Positions 17,488 to 25,967 of a DNA stretch of 64,000 bases are shown in pieces. The DNA lies in assembly GCA_036311565.1 (NCBI GenBank), contig JAXJPR010000036.1, forward strand, positions 1 through 64,000, written 5' to 3'. The position numbers and the translations under genes were made by a program. How positions within the stretch are numbered: position 1 is the stretch's first letter; the number at the start of each line of letters is the position of its first letter. The DNA is from Fimousia sp036311565 (GTDB lineage: Bacteria > Bacillota > Clostridia > Lachnospirales > Lachnospiraceae). The notes beneath the pieces are model-generated. The model saw nothing but the letters and a program-made list of their open reading frames with translations, ran no database searches and was not told the DNA's origin.

Positions 17488-18621
17488 ATGAAAAAGAAAA
17501 ATATTGCAATGCTACTTGTTTTGACCCTGTTGTTATTCTCTTTTACTGGATGTGGCAGTAAGACTTCATCAGATGAGTCTGTACCAGACTGCTGCACCAG
17601 TGATACATCATCAACTAAGTCCGCAGCGTCATCTGCTAATAGTACGAAAAAGAATTCTTCTGCAGATGACAAGGAAAATAGTGAGTTATATCATCTGAAA
17701 ATTGCCTATTCTCCATCGCTGTGTCAAGCACCGCTCCATATTGCAGTGGAGAAGGGCTTCTTTGAGGATGAAGGAATTGATGCAGAAAATATTCAGGTTG
17801 ATGCTGCTCATGTGCAGGAGGCTATTGGTGCAGATCAAGTGGATGCTGGTTTTGGACTGATTGGAAAATTCTTACAGCCAGTAGAGAATGGATTGGCAAT
17901 TAAATTTACAGCTGGTATTCATACAGGATGTATTAAGATTATTGCACCAAAGGATTCTGGAATTAATAGTGTAAAAGACTTAAAAGGCAAAAAAATCGGT
18001 GTATCTGGTCTGGCAGGTGCTGAAACTATTATCGCAAAGCGTGTGCTGACAGATGCTGGTATCAGTTTTGATGAAAAGAACCCTGAAGCGGAATTTGTGG
18101 TATTCTCAAAGAATGATCTGGGGCAGGCTCTTGAAAATGGAGCCATTGATGCAATCGCCATCAATGATCCGACAGCCGCTCAGTTTGTTCAGGAATATGA
18201 TTTAAATGTGTTGATTGATACTGCCACAACTGAAAAGTTTGCGGATGAATACTGCTGTGCTTCCTTTGTTAGTAGCAAATTGGCGGAAGAACATCCTGAT
18301 ATTGCAGCAGCATTTACTCGGGCTATTCTCAAGGCATCCGTATACGTGGAAGAGCATCCAAAAGAAACCGCTCAGATTCAGCTGGACAATGATTATGTGA
18401 CTGGTGATGTGGACTTTAATGCAAATCTTTTGAAATCCTACAATTATATACCATCTGTACAGGGTGGCTATGATGCAATCAAGTTAAGTGTACAGCAGCT
18501 CTCTCAGATTGGCATTCTGAAGGAGGATACCGATGCTAAGAAGTTTACAGACAATGTATATGTTTTCTATGATGATGTACCGGATTCTTATACCGCAGAA
18601 GACATTGCAGACAAGGAATAA
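17488..18621 (+). CDS. ABC transporter substrate-binding lipoprotein (NMT1/TauA-like), cysteine-bearing
   Basis: A lipoprotein signal ends at FTGC with the lipidated Cys22. A serine-rich linker reaches about residue 65 and contains a CC pair (35-36). The NMT1-type binding domain follows (LKIAYSPSLCQAPLHIAVEKGFFEDEGI...LKGKKIGVSGLAGAET). Unusually it carries Cys79, Cys148 (HTGC) and Cys256-Cys257 (EYCC) within or near the expected ligand cleft. Family members bind taurine, sulfonates, nitrate or thiamine precursors. The cysteines and the DUF1847 neighbour hint at a metal or thiol-reactive ligand, which is inference. AGGAGATAAGTTT precedes the ATG. Confidence 0.88.
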   Translation: MKKKNIAMLLVLTLLLFSFTGCGSKTSSDESVPDCCTSDTSSTKSAASSANSTKKNSSADDKENSELYHLKIAYSPSLCQAPLHIAVEKGFFEDEGIDAENIQVDAAHVQEAIGADQVDAGFGLIGKFLQPVENGLAIKFTAGIHTGCIKIIAPKDSGINSVKDLKGKKIGVSGLAGAETIIAKRVLTDAGISFDEKNPEAEFVVFSKNDLGQALENGAIDAIAINDPTAAQFVQEYDLNVLIDTATTEKFADEYCCASFVSSKLAEEHPDIAAAFTRAILKASVYVEEHPKETAQIQLDNDYVTGDVDFNANLLKSYNYIPSVQGGYDAIKLSVQQLSQIGILKEDTDAKKFTDNVYVFYDDVPDSYTAEDIADKE

Positions 18622-18644
18622 GTTAGTAGGAAGGAGGAAAATAA

Positions 18645-19304
18645 ATGTCTGAGAAATGCGTACATACTTGTTCGGACTGTGCTATTCTGGCATGTCGAAG
18701 TAAATCAGAGCAACAATATCCAGACTTTTGTCTGACAGAACATGTGGATCATTCATTGCTTGATAAGGTCCTTCAGATATATAAGAATGATGAGGAACTG
18801 GGAAATATTGCCCGTGTATCGGCTTGTATTGAAGGAGAGTTTTATGGACGTCTGACCCGTGTGGAAGAAACGATAGAGTTTATTAAACGCATGGGCTATA
18901 AGAAAATCGGTATTGCTTCTTGTGTAGGACTGATGAATGAAACTAGAATTTTTACTAAAATACTCAAGGCTAATAAAATTAAGTATTACACGGTGGGTTG
19001 TAAAATTGGTGCTGTTGATAAAACGGAGATAGGTATACCAAATGAAAAGAAACTCAATCATGGCTGTGGGCATGAATCGATGTGTAATCCTATTATGCAG
19101 GCGAAGGTATTGGCTGAGCAAGAAACTGATTTTAATATTGTAATTGGCCTTTGTGTCGGCCATGATACATTATTTCTCAAGCATTCCGAAGCACCGACTA
19201 CGGTGATGATTGTCAAAGACCGTGTACTTGGACATAACCCGGTTGCTGCTCTTTATACAGCAAACTCCATGTACTCCAGATTTAAGAAGGAATTGAAACT
19301 CTAA
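18645..19304 (+). CDS. DUF1847 cysteine-rich protein
   Basis: The 219-residue soluble protein begins with a dense cysteine cluster (Cys5, Cys9, Cys12, Cys17, Cys29). Further cysteines and histidines lie in IASCVG, VGCKIG, HGCGHESMCNP and GLCVGHD. I recognise it as DUF1847, a family of unknown function thought to bind metal because of its conserved cysteines. It is 23 nt downstream of the ABC binding-protein gene with AAGGAGGAAAATAA before the ATG, so it is the last gene of that operon. No enzyme fold is claimed. Confidence 0.8.
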   Translation: MSEKCVHTCSDCAILACRSKSEQQYPDFCLTEHVDHSLLDKVLQIYKNDEELGNIARVSACIEGEFYGRLTRVEETIEFIKRMGYKKIGIASCVGLMNETRIFTKILKANKIKYYTVGCKIGAVDKTEIGIPNEKKLNHGCGHESMCNPIMQAKVLAEQETDFNIVIGLCVGHDTLFLKHSEAPTTVMIVKDRVLGHNPVAALYTANSMYSRFKKELKL

Positions 19305-19429
19305 GCAATGATATTTTGCCTGTCGATAATGTAGGAATGGTCGGTTGATACCAATTTTTAACTTATTCAATTAAAAGTAAAGAGCAATAATGTATCTTAG
19401 ATTGCGTTTCTTTGAAAAATTTTAAAAAA

Positions 19430-19456
19430 TTAGCACTCACATCTTGACAGTGCTAA
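19430..19456 (+). promoter_or_regulatory. CIRCE element (HrcA operator)
   Basis: TTAGCACTC (19430-19438), nine spacer bases, then CAGTGCTAA (19448-19456) matches the CIRCE inverted repeat with one mismatch. HrcA bound here would cover the hsp20 -35 box. Confidence 0.93.
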
Positions 19457-19472
19457 TAATAGGTGTTATAGT
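19444..19472 (+). promoter_or_regulatory. sigma-A promoter of hsp20
   Basis: TTGACA (19444-19449) inside the CIRCE spacer and TATAGT (19467-19472) have a 17-nt spacer. Confidence 0.9.
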
Positions 19473-19529
19473 ACATATAGAACAAGAGGAAAGCAAACAA
19501 TACATTGAAATAAAAAGGAGAGATGTTTT

Positions 19530-19946
19530 ATGATGATGCCTAGTATTTTTGGAAGAGATGTATTTGATGATTTCTTTGAAATGCCATTTAAGAACCGTAC
19601 TGCCAGTGAAGGAATGAAGACAGACATTCGTGACATGGAAAATGGATATGAACTTACCATGGATATGCCGGGAGTTCAGAAAGAAGATGTAACAGCAGAA
19701 TTAAAAGATGGATATTTGACTATTCAGGCGGTGACGAATACAAGCCAGGAAGAAAAAGATGAACAGGGAAGATATATCAGAAGAGAACGCTATTATGGTT
19801 CTAGAAGCAGAAGCTTTTATGTTGGAGAGGAAGTAGAACAGGAGGATATCAAAGCCAGATTTGAAAATGGAACGTTAAAACTGTTTATTCCGAAAAAGGC
19901 GGAGAGAGCAGTAGAAGAAAAACGTTATATTACCATTGAAGGATAA
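19530..19946 (+). CDS. hsp20: Hsp20/alpha-crystallin small heat shock protein
   Basis: This 138-residue chaperone holds unfolding proteins without using ATP. The alpha-crystallin domain covers about residues 30-125 (YELTMDMPGVQKEDVTAELKDGYLTI...RSFYVGEEVEQEDIKARFENGTLKLFIPKK). The C-terminal I-x-I-type tail (YITIEG) that mediates oligomer contacts is present. AAAAGGAGAGATG precedes the start. It is monocistronic, repressed by HrcA through the CIRCE element and ended by the terminator at 19981-20014. Confidence 0.94.
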   Translation: MMMPSIFGRDVFDDFFEMPFKNRTASEGMKTDIRDMENGYELTMDMPGVQKEDVTAELKDGYLTIQAVTNTSQEEKDEQGRYIRRERYYGSRSRSFYVGEEVEQEDIKARFENGTLKLFIPKKAERAVEEKRYITIEG

Positions 19947-19980
19947 TGCTTTTTATTATCATTTCCTTCATAGATGTGAG

Positions 19981-20014
19981 AAGGGTATGTGCAGGAAAAT
20001 GCACATACCCTTTT
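19981..20014 (+). terminator. hsp20 terminator
   Basis: AAGGGTATGTGCA pairs with TGCACATACCCTT around GGAAAA, followed by a T-rich tract. Confidence 0.88.
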
Positions 20015-20025
20015 CTTTTCTTTCG

Positions 20026-20054
20026 TTGTAACCATGAAAAAAATAGCATACAAT
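20026..20054 (+). promoter_or_regulatory. Promoter of the GDPD gene
   Basis: TTGTAA (20026-20031) and TACAAT (20049-20054) have a 17-nt spacer. Confidence 0.65.
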
Positions 20055-20096
20055 AATGATAAAAGTAAAAAGAAATATAAGTCAGGAGGAAGTACT

Positions 20097-20921
20097 ATGA
20101 TTTCTATTTTTCGTGCATCAGCAGTCATTGCGTTGCCGTTTTTCTTATATTTGCTGGCAATAAAGCCAAATACCAGCCGAAGAGAGAAGATGAAGCCTTT
20201 TCGGGAAGTTTATGTTGCCCACAGAGGGTTATTTGACAATAAAAGGGAAGCACCGGAAAATTCTATGGCAGCATTTAAAAAGGCAGTTTCTTATGGATAT
20301 GGAATCGAGCTGGATGTACAGATGACAAAGGATGGAAAACTGGTCGTCTTTCATGATGATACATTAGAGCGTATGTGCAAAGAAAAGAAAAAGGTTGTAG
20401 AATGTACGTATCTGCAGCTGCAACAATATACATTAGGAATTTCAAAAGAGAAGATTCCTCTTTTTGATGAGGTGTTGGACATGGTGGCAGGCAGGGTGCC
20501 ACTGATTATTGAAATAAAACCAGAAGGAAATTATATCGAAACAACGCGCAGAGTGGTAGAACGCCTAAGAAGATATAAGGGCATATATTGCATTGAATCC
20601 TTTCATCCAATGGTGATTGCCTGGTGCAGAAGGCATGCTCCCCAGATCCTGAGGGGACAGTTAGCAACTAGTTGTACAAAGGAAAGAATCAAGAGAAATG
20701 TATGCGAAAAAATTGTTTTGACTAATTTACTATTAAATTTTCTGGCAAAGCCCGATTTTATTGCCTACAACCATAAATATGCAGATGCGTTTTCCTATCG
20801 CCTATGCAGAACATTATATTCGGTAGAAAATGTAGCATGGACAATCAAAAGTCAGGGAGATTTGGAAAAGGCAAAAAAAATCTTTCAGGTATTTATCTTT
20901 GATAGTTTTATACCAAAATGA
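20097..20921 (+). CDS. Membrane-anchored glycerophosphodiester phosphodiesterase
   Basis: The 274-residue enzyme would hydrolyse glycerophosphodiesters to glycerol 3-phosphate and an alcohol. Residues 4-20 form one N-terminal transmembrane helix. The GDPD domain follows with AHRG at the first metal/catalytic site, the PENSMAAF loop, ELDVQ, the second catalytic histidine in VFHDDTLERM, and IEIKPE, the complete active-site set. The ATG at 20097 is used because AGGAGGAAGTACT precedes it. The frame is open to 19989 but that overlaps the hsp20 terminator. It is transcribed alone. Confidence 0.9.
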   Translation: MISIFRASAVIALPFFLYLLAIKPNTSRREKMKPFREVYVAHRGLFDNKREAPENSMAAFKKAVSYGYGIELDVQMTKDGKLVVFHDDTLERMCKEKKKVVECTYLQLQQYTLGISKEKIPLFDEVLDMVAGRVPLIIEIKPEGNYIETTRRVVERLRRYKGIYCIESFHPMVIAWCRRHAPQILRGQLATSCTKERIKRNVCEKIVLTNLLLNFLAKPDFIAYNHKYADAFSYRLCRTLYSVENVAWTIKSQGDLEKAKKIFQVFIFDSFIPK

Positions 20922-20937
20922 AAGACAAATCTGTTTT

Positions 20938-20966
20938 TTGAAATATTATTAAATGGATGATACAAT
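20938..20966 (+). promoter_or_regulatory. Promoter of the J/TPR-Hsp70 operon
   Basis: TTGAAA (20938-20943) and TACAAT (20961-20966) have a 17-nt spacer. No CIRCE is present. Confidence 0.65.
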
Positions 20967-21007
20967 CAGTAAGAAAAGATTATGAGTAAGAATTAAAGGA
21001 GACACAT

Positions 21008-24000
21008 ATGTGGGAAGTACTAGGAATTGAACCGACCAGTGAGGAAGAAGTAATCAAAGATGCATATCGGACGAAACTGGTCGCTGTTAATCCTGAGGAA
21101 GATCCGGAAGGATTTAAAGAATTAAGACAGGCCTATGAGGAAGCAAAGCAGTGGGCGCAAAAAGCGAAAAAGAAAAAGAATCCATTGGAACAGTGGATGT
21201 ATGAAATAGAACAGATTTATGAGAATTTTTATCGAAGAATCGATGAAGATGAATGGGAAGAGATTTTTGAAAATGAAATTTGTACCGATCTGGATACATC
21301 TTCCGATGCAAGATTAGAAATGGTCCGTTTTTTAATGGGACATTATTTTTTACCACAGTTTGTATGGAAAAAAGTATGGGATGTGTTTGAATTTGAAGAA
21401 GAAAGGGATATGCTGGCAGAAAAAGTTTCCAATGATTTTATTACCTATATTCAATATCGCGCGGAAAATGAAGACTATTTCGATTATCAACTCTTTGAAG
21501 GCCCGGTAAATGCAGATTATGATGCTTATATGAAAGACATTAATGTGCTAAAAACGTTGATCGATGATGAAAAGTTGGAGGAATCCAAAACGCTGGTGGA
21601 AAAAGTTGAACATTCTCCGATTTCTCATCCTTATGCCAAAATGGAAGTATTAAAATACTATTTGAATCTTAAAGATGAACATTGGAAAGAACTCTGGAAG
21701 GAATTAGAAGAGGAACTTTATGATGATCCATTTCTTCTGGAATTAAAGGGCGAACTGCTTATGAAAGAGGAAAAATATGAAGAAGCGAAGAAAGCGTTTC
21801 AGGAAGTATTAAAAACCATCAAAGGACATCAGGGAGCCAGCAGAAATCTGGTAGAGATTCATCAAAAACTGGGAGAATATGAAGCGGCAAAGAAAATTTG
21901 TTTGGATGTATTAGAAGATAAGATTCCAGATGAAAAGCTGTGCGTTGCCATGGTAGATATTAATAAGGCGTTGATCGAACAGTGGAAAAATCGAGAAGAT
22001 AAGCAGATGGATGTGGCATGGTGCTATTATCAGAATCAGAAGTTTTCACAATCCCTGGAAGTGCTTCGAAAGTTAAGACCAGAAGGGGAGATAGCATTTG
22101 ATTATTATAATCTGATTGCCCGTGTATTGTTAGAAACTGGAGATTATGAAGAGGGTTACGAAATGACGAAGATCTGGATTTCTAACATTGAGAAACTGAC
22201 TGGTGATGAAAAGGATTATGAAAGAAAGAGCAAACGATATGGTTACGCTCATTTTATTGCTTCTATGCACTGTCTGGAATTAAATATGGAAGATAAAAGT
22301 CAGGAATATTTTAAGCGTTCGCTGGAATTAGATACGGAACAGATTGATATGATGATGTACCGGGAAAGAAGAATGGAATCTTTCTTAAAGAGAAAAGAAT
22401 ACGAGAGATGTATCAAAGAGGCAAATATTGTATTAGAAAGCAGTGAATTTTTCTATCCTGCTTATATATATCGTCAGGAAGCCAATTATCATTTGTTTCG
22501 GGCACAGCAGGTCATGGATGATTTTTATAGAGCCGTTGAACTGGCGCCGGACCAGGGAAAGCCTTATGTTATGGTCATCCGTATGCTTTTAAATTTTAAT
22601 ATGATGGATGAGGCTAAGAACATCATACAAATGGGACAAAATAATCATGTAGAAGATGCGGAGTTTTCCTTTTATGCGTTGGAATATGAACGCCTTCAGA
22701 CAAATGAAAAGAAAGAACTGGTAAAGATCGCTTGTCAGATGAAGGAACTGATCCCAAAAGTATCTGATAAGAAAGCCGCTATTTGTTATCGTATTGGATT
22801 GATTTATGACAGACTTTCAGAAGAAGAGCCGGTAGAAAAATACCAGCAAAAGACACTGAAATATGCAAAGGATGCAGTAAAAAATGATGAAAGTATCCCT
22901 CAGTATCAGTGGTTATTAGCCGACACATATCAAAAATTCGGTGAATATGAAAAAGCAGTGGAAGGATATCAGAGGGTACTGAATTTAGATGATTCTCTGT
23001 CCGATGCATGGATTGACATGGGAAATGCTTATGAAGCTATGGGAGAAGAAGAAAAGGCCATTGAAGCCATGGAAAAAGGTGCGTCAGGACATAACAATCA
23101 TGAGTTTGTACATAATTCTTTGATGAATTTATATTTAAGAAAGTTTTCAAAAAGCCGGGAAAGAGAGGATTTTGACCGGGCACGGGCTCATGCAGATACA
23201 CAGATTGAGATCTTTTCGAATGCATATTTTTACCGGGAAAGAGCGTATTTATATATTGAAGACATGCAGCTTGAGAAAGCACTTCCAGATATCATCAAAT
23301 CATATGAGCTGGAACCAGAGGATTTATATGCTTTAAGCAGTATGGGATATATCTATCGTTTAATGGGGCAGTATAAAAAGGCGATTTATTATTATGAAAG
23401 AGCAGAAAAGAAGGCAGTCACTGACCAGCAAAAATTTTCCCTGTACCGCTGGTGGGCACCTATTTATGAGAGAGATGGACAGTTTAAAAAGGCACTCTGG
23501 TGTTATTTTAAGTGTTTGGAGATAAAGGAGGATGCAGCAGAAATTTTAGAGGAAATTGCCTGGATTCATATGAGAATGCGCAAATATGAAAAAGCGGCAT
23601 GGTATTATGAAAAAGCCATGGCAGCAGATGAGACAATGAAAGATCATTTACTGACAGAAGCAGCAAAAGCTTATTATTATAATGGAAATAAAATCAAAGC
23701 GAAAAAGGCATTAAAGCAGGCAGAACTTACGTTTCCACATGCTACAGATGTCTATTGCCAGATTGGCGAATTTTATTTAATTGAAAAAGCAGATTTAAAA
23801 AAGGCATATAAATTTTATTATGAAGCCTGTGGAGAAGAAGGGAAAGAAGAGCCATATGTAAGACTAACAGAAATCTTTGCCAGAATGGGGAAAATAGAAG
23901 ATGCAAAAAAAATGTGCAGGCTGGCAGAAAAGAAAATAAACAGTTATTATGGATCAATGGAAGATTTTCTGCGAAAAAAGGAATATCAAAAGAATGTTTA

Positions 24001-24256
24001 CTATAATATTGCAATGATGTATTATTATGTTGGTGAAGTAGATACTGCATGTAGTTATCTGCTTCAGATGAAGAAACGGCCGATGTGTTATTTCTGTTCT
24101 TATGGATTTTGCTATGAGGAAAAATTTATGGAAGCAATGGTACTTGCTATAGAACATAAGAAGGAAGAAGCATTAGAACTTTGCCGGCAGATTCTTGAAC
24201 AGGATTGGAATTTAGGTGAAGTGCGGCAGTTAAAAAAAATACTAGAAGAGAGATAA
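21008..24256 (+). CDS. J-domain-like protein with a long TPR array
   Basis: The N-terminal about 50 residues read as a J-like domain (WEVLGIEPTSEEEVIKDAYRTKLV...NPEEDPEGFKELRQAYEEAK), close to DjlB/DjlC-type sequences. The HPD motif that triggers Hsp70 ATPase is replaced by Asn28-Pro29-Glu30. Beyond about residue 200 the 1082-residue protein is largely tetratricopeptide repeats (for example YQWLLADTYQKFGEYEKAVEGYQRVLNLD and YALSSMGYIYRLMGQYKKAIYYYERAEKK), a protein-interaction solenoid. It has no signal peptide or membrane helix. Seven nt separate it from the Hsp70 gene, so it is the likely dedicated co-chaperone or client adaptor. Confidence 0.85.
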   Translation: MWEVLGIEPTSEEEVIKDAYRTKLVAVNPEEDPEGFKELRQAYEEAKQWAQKAKKKKNPLEQWMYEIEQIYENFYRRIDEDEWEEIFENEICTDLDTSSDARLEMVRFLMGHYFLPQFVWKKVWDVFEFEEERDMLAEKVSNDFITYIQYRAENEDYFDYQLFEGPVNADYDAYMKDINVLKTLIDDEKLEESKTLVEKVEHSPISHPYAKMEVLKYYLNLKDEHWKELWKELEEELYDDPFLLELKGELLMKEEKYEEAKKAFQEVLKTIKGHQGASRNLVEIHQKLGEYEAAKKICLDVLEDKIPDEKLCVAMVDINKALIEQWKNREDKQMDVAWCYYQNQKFSQSLEVLRKLRPEGEIAFDYYNLIARVLLETGDYEEGYEMTKIWISNIEKLTGDEKDYERKSKRYGYAHFIASMHCLELNMEDKSQEYFKRSLELDTEQIDMMMYRERRMESFLKRKEYERCIKEANIVLESSEFFYPAYIYRQEANYHLFRAQQVMDDFYRAVELAPDQGKPYVMVIRMLLNFNMMDEAKNIIQMGQNNHVEDAEFSFYALEYERLQTNEKKELVKIACQMKELIPKVSDKKAAICYRIGLIYDRLSEEEPVEKYQQKTLKYAKDAVKNDESIPQYQWLLADTYQKFGEYEKAVEGYQRVLNLDDSLSDAWIDMGNAYEAMGEEEKAIEAMEKGASGHNNHEFVHNSLMNLYLRKFSKSREREDFDRARAHADTQIEIFSNAYFYRERAYLYIEDMQLEKALPDIIKSYELEPEDLYALSSMGYIYRLMGQYKKAIYYYERAEKKAVTDQQKFSLYRWWAPIYERDGQFKKALWCYFKCLEIKEDAAEILEEIAWIHMRMRKYEKAAWYYEKAMAADETMKDHLLTEAAKAYYYNGNKIKAKKALKQAELTFPHATDVYCQIGEFYLIEKADLKKAYKFYYEACGEEGKEEPYVRLTEIFARMGKIEDAKKMCRLAEKKINSYYGSMEDFLRKKEYQKNVYYNIAMMYYYVGEVDTACSYLLQMKKRPMCYFCSYGFCYEEKFMEAMVLAIEHKKEEALELCRQILEQDWNLGEVRQLKKILEER

Positions 24257-24263
24257 CAAAAAG

Positions 24264-25952
24264 ATGATAATAGGAATTGATTTAGGTACAACGAACAGCC
24301 TTGCTGCTTATTTTACAGAAGACGGTCCCAAGATTATTCCTAACCGTCTAGGAAAACATATGACACCTTCGGTTGTCAGTATTGACGATGAGCAGATTTA
24401 TGTAGGTGAGACGGCAAAGGAACGACAGATTCTATATCCGGAAAGTTCAGCCAGCGTATTTAAGAGAGATATGGGAAGCGGTAAAACATATCAGCTGGGG
24501 AAAAAGATATTTACTGCAGAAGAATTGTCTTCATTTGTATTGAGGAGTTTAAAAGAAGATGCAGAAAGTTATCTTGGAGAAGAGGTAACCGAAGCAGTCA
24601 TCAGCGTTCCTGCATATTTTAATGAGACAAGACGAAAAGCAACGAAACGTGCTGGAGAGTTAGCGGGGCTTAAGGTTGAGAGAATTATCAGTGAGCCTAC
24701 AGCAGCAGCCATTGCGTATGGTCTATATCAGAAAAATAAGAATACGAAGTTTTTAGTCTTTGATTTAGGCGGAGGAACATTTGATGTATCAATCCTGGAA
24801 TTGTTTCAAAATATTCTGGAAGTACGGGCAGTAGCAGGAGATAATTATTTAGGTGGGGAAGATTTCACCAAAGTGATTCAGGAACTGTTTTTGAAAGATA
24901 CAGGGTTAGATACAGAAGAATTAGATCATAAAACGTTAGGAATGATTCGCAAACAGGCAGAACAGTGCAAGTTAAGTTTTGCAACTGCTAATAGCTATAC
25001 GATGACCTGTCAGACAAAAGACGGTGTTAAGCAAAGTTCTATTACATCCGGCAGATTTGAAAAACGATGTGAGCCTCTGCTTGAAAAAATTAAAAAACCA
25101 GTAAAGAAAAGTCTGGCAGATGCAAAAATCAAAGTATCGGATATTGATGAAATCGTATTGGTCGGAGGAGGAACGAGGCTCCGGCTGGTAAGAAAATACG
25201 TAGCAAAATTATTTAAGAAAATGCCAAATACCAGTGTTCATCCAGATGAAGCAGTAGCATTGGGAGCAGCCATTCAGGCAGCTATGAAGGAAAGAAAAGA
25301 AGCAATTAAAGAAGTCATTCTTACTGATGTCTGTCCGTTTACGTTAGGCACGGAGGTGGCTATTGACCGGGGAGATGACAAATATGAGTCTGGTCATTTT
25401 GCGCCGATCATCGAACGCAATACGACTATTCCGGCCAGCAGAACGGAGCAATTTCGTACGATTTATGATCAGCAGACGAAGATCTGCGTTCATATACTTC
25501 AAGGGGAAAGTCGTTTTGCGGCCAATAATGTATCTCTTGGAAAATTGGAAATTGATGTACCGCCGAATAAGGCGGGGGCAGAAGCAGTTGATATTACCTA
25601 TACATATGATATTAATTCTTTGTTGGAAGTAGAAGTTAAGGTAGTTTCCACTGGGGAAATGAAACGAATGATTGTGAAAAATCAGGATGTGGATATGACC
25701 GATGAAGAAATCGAAGCCCGTATGAAGGAATTGTCTTATTTAAAAATACATCCAAGAGACCAGGAAGAGAATCAATTACTGCTTCTTAGAGGAGAGCGGA
25801 TGTATGAAGAAAATACAGGAGAAATCCGATTAGAAATTGAATATGAATTGAGGGAATTTGAACGGGTATTAAATACTAGAGATGAAGCAGCAATTGCCGA
25901 TGCAAGAAAGACACTAAAAGAGGCGTTAGATGAGTTAGAAGACGAATGGTAA
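24264..25952 (+). CDS. Hsp70-family chaperone, HscC-like
   Basis: The 562-residue protein has all Hsp70 ATPase signatures: GIDLGTTNSLAAYF at the N-terminus, FDLGGGTFDVSILEL and VLVGGGTRLRLV. A substrate-binding beta domain follows (DVCPFTLGTEVAIDRG...FAPIIERNTTIPASRTEQF). It ends about 60-80 residues earlier than DnaK, with a short helical tail and no EEVD-type or acidic end, which is HscC-like. E. coli HscC works with J proteins DjlB/DjlC that resemble the upstream product. It lacks CIRCE control, so it is probably not the main DnaK of this cell. Confidence 0.9.
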   Translation: MIIGIDLGTTNSLAAYFTEDGPKIIPNRLGKHMTPSVVSIDDEQIYVGETAKERQILYPESSASVFKRDMGSGKTYQLGKKIFTAEELSSFVLRSLKEDAESYLGEEVTEAVISVPAYFNETRRKATKRAGELAGLKVERIISEPTAAAIAYGLYQKNKNTKFLVFDLGGGTFDVSILELFQNILEVRAVAGDNYLGGEDFTKVIQELFLKDTGLDTEELDHKTLGMIRKQAEQCKLSFATANSYTMTCQTKDGVKQSSITSGRFEKRCEPLLEKIKKPVKKSLADAKIKVSDIDEIVLVGGGTRLRLVRKYVAKLFKKMPNTSVHPDEAVALGAAIQAAMKERKEAIKEVILTDVCPFTLGTEVAIDRGDDKYESGHFAPIIERNTTIPASRTEQFRTIYDQQTKICVHILQGESRFAANNVSLGKLEIDVPPNKAGAEAVDITYTYDINSLLEVEVKVVSTGEMKRMIVKNQDVDMTDEEIEARMKELSYLKIHPRDQEENQLLLLRGERMYEENTGEIRLEIEYELREFERVLNTRDEAAIADARKTLKEALDELEDEW

Positions 25953-25967
25953 AAGAAGGAGGAGCGT

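Noticed and set aside
23742..24157. Minus-strand frames within the TPR gene
   Set aside because: They are shadows of a repeat-rich, A-rich coding region. Their products are low-complexity His/Leu/Phe sequences.
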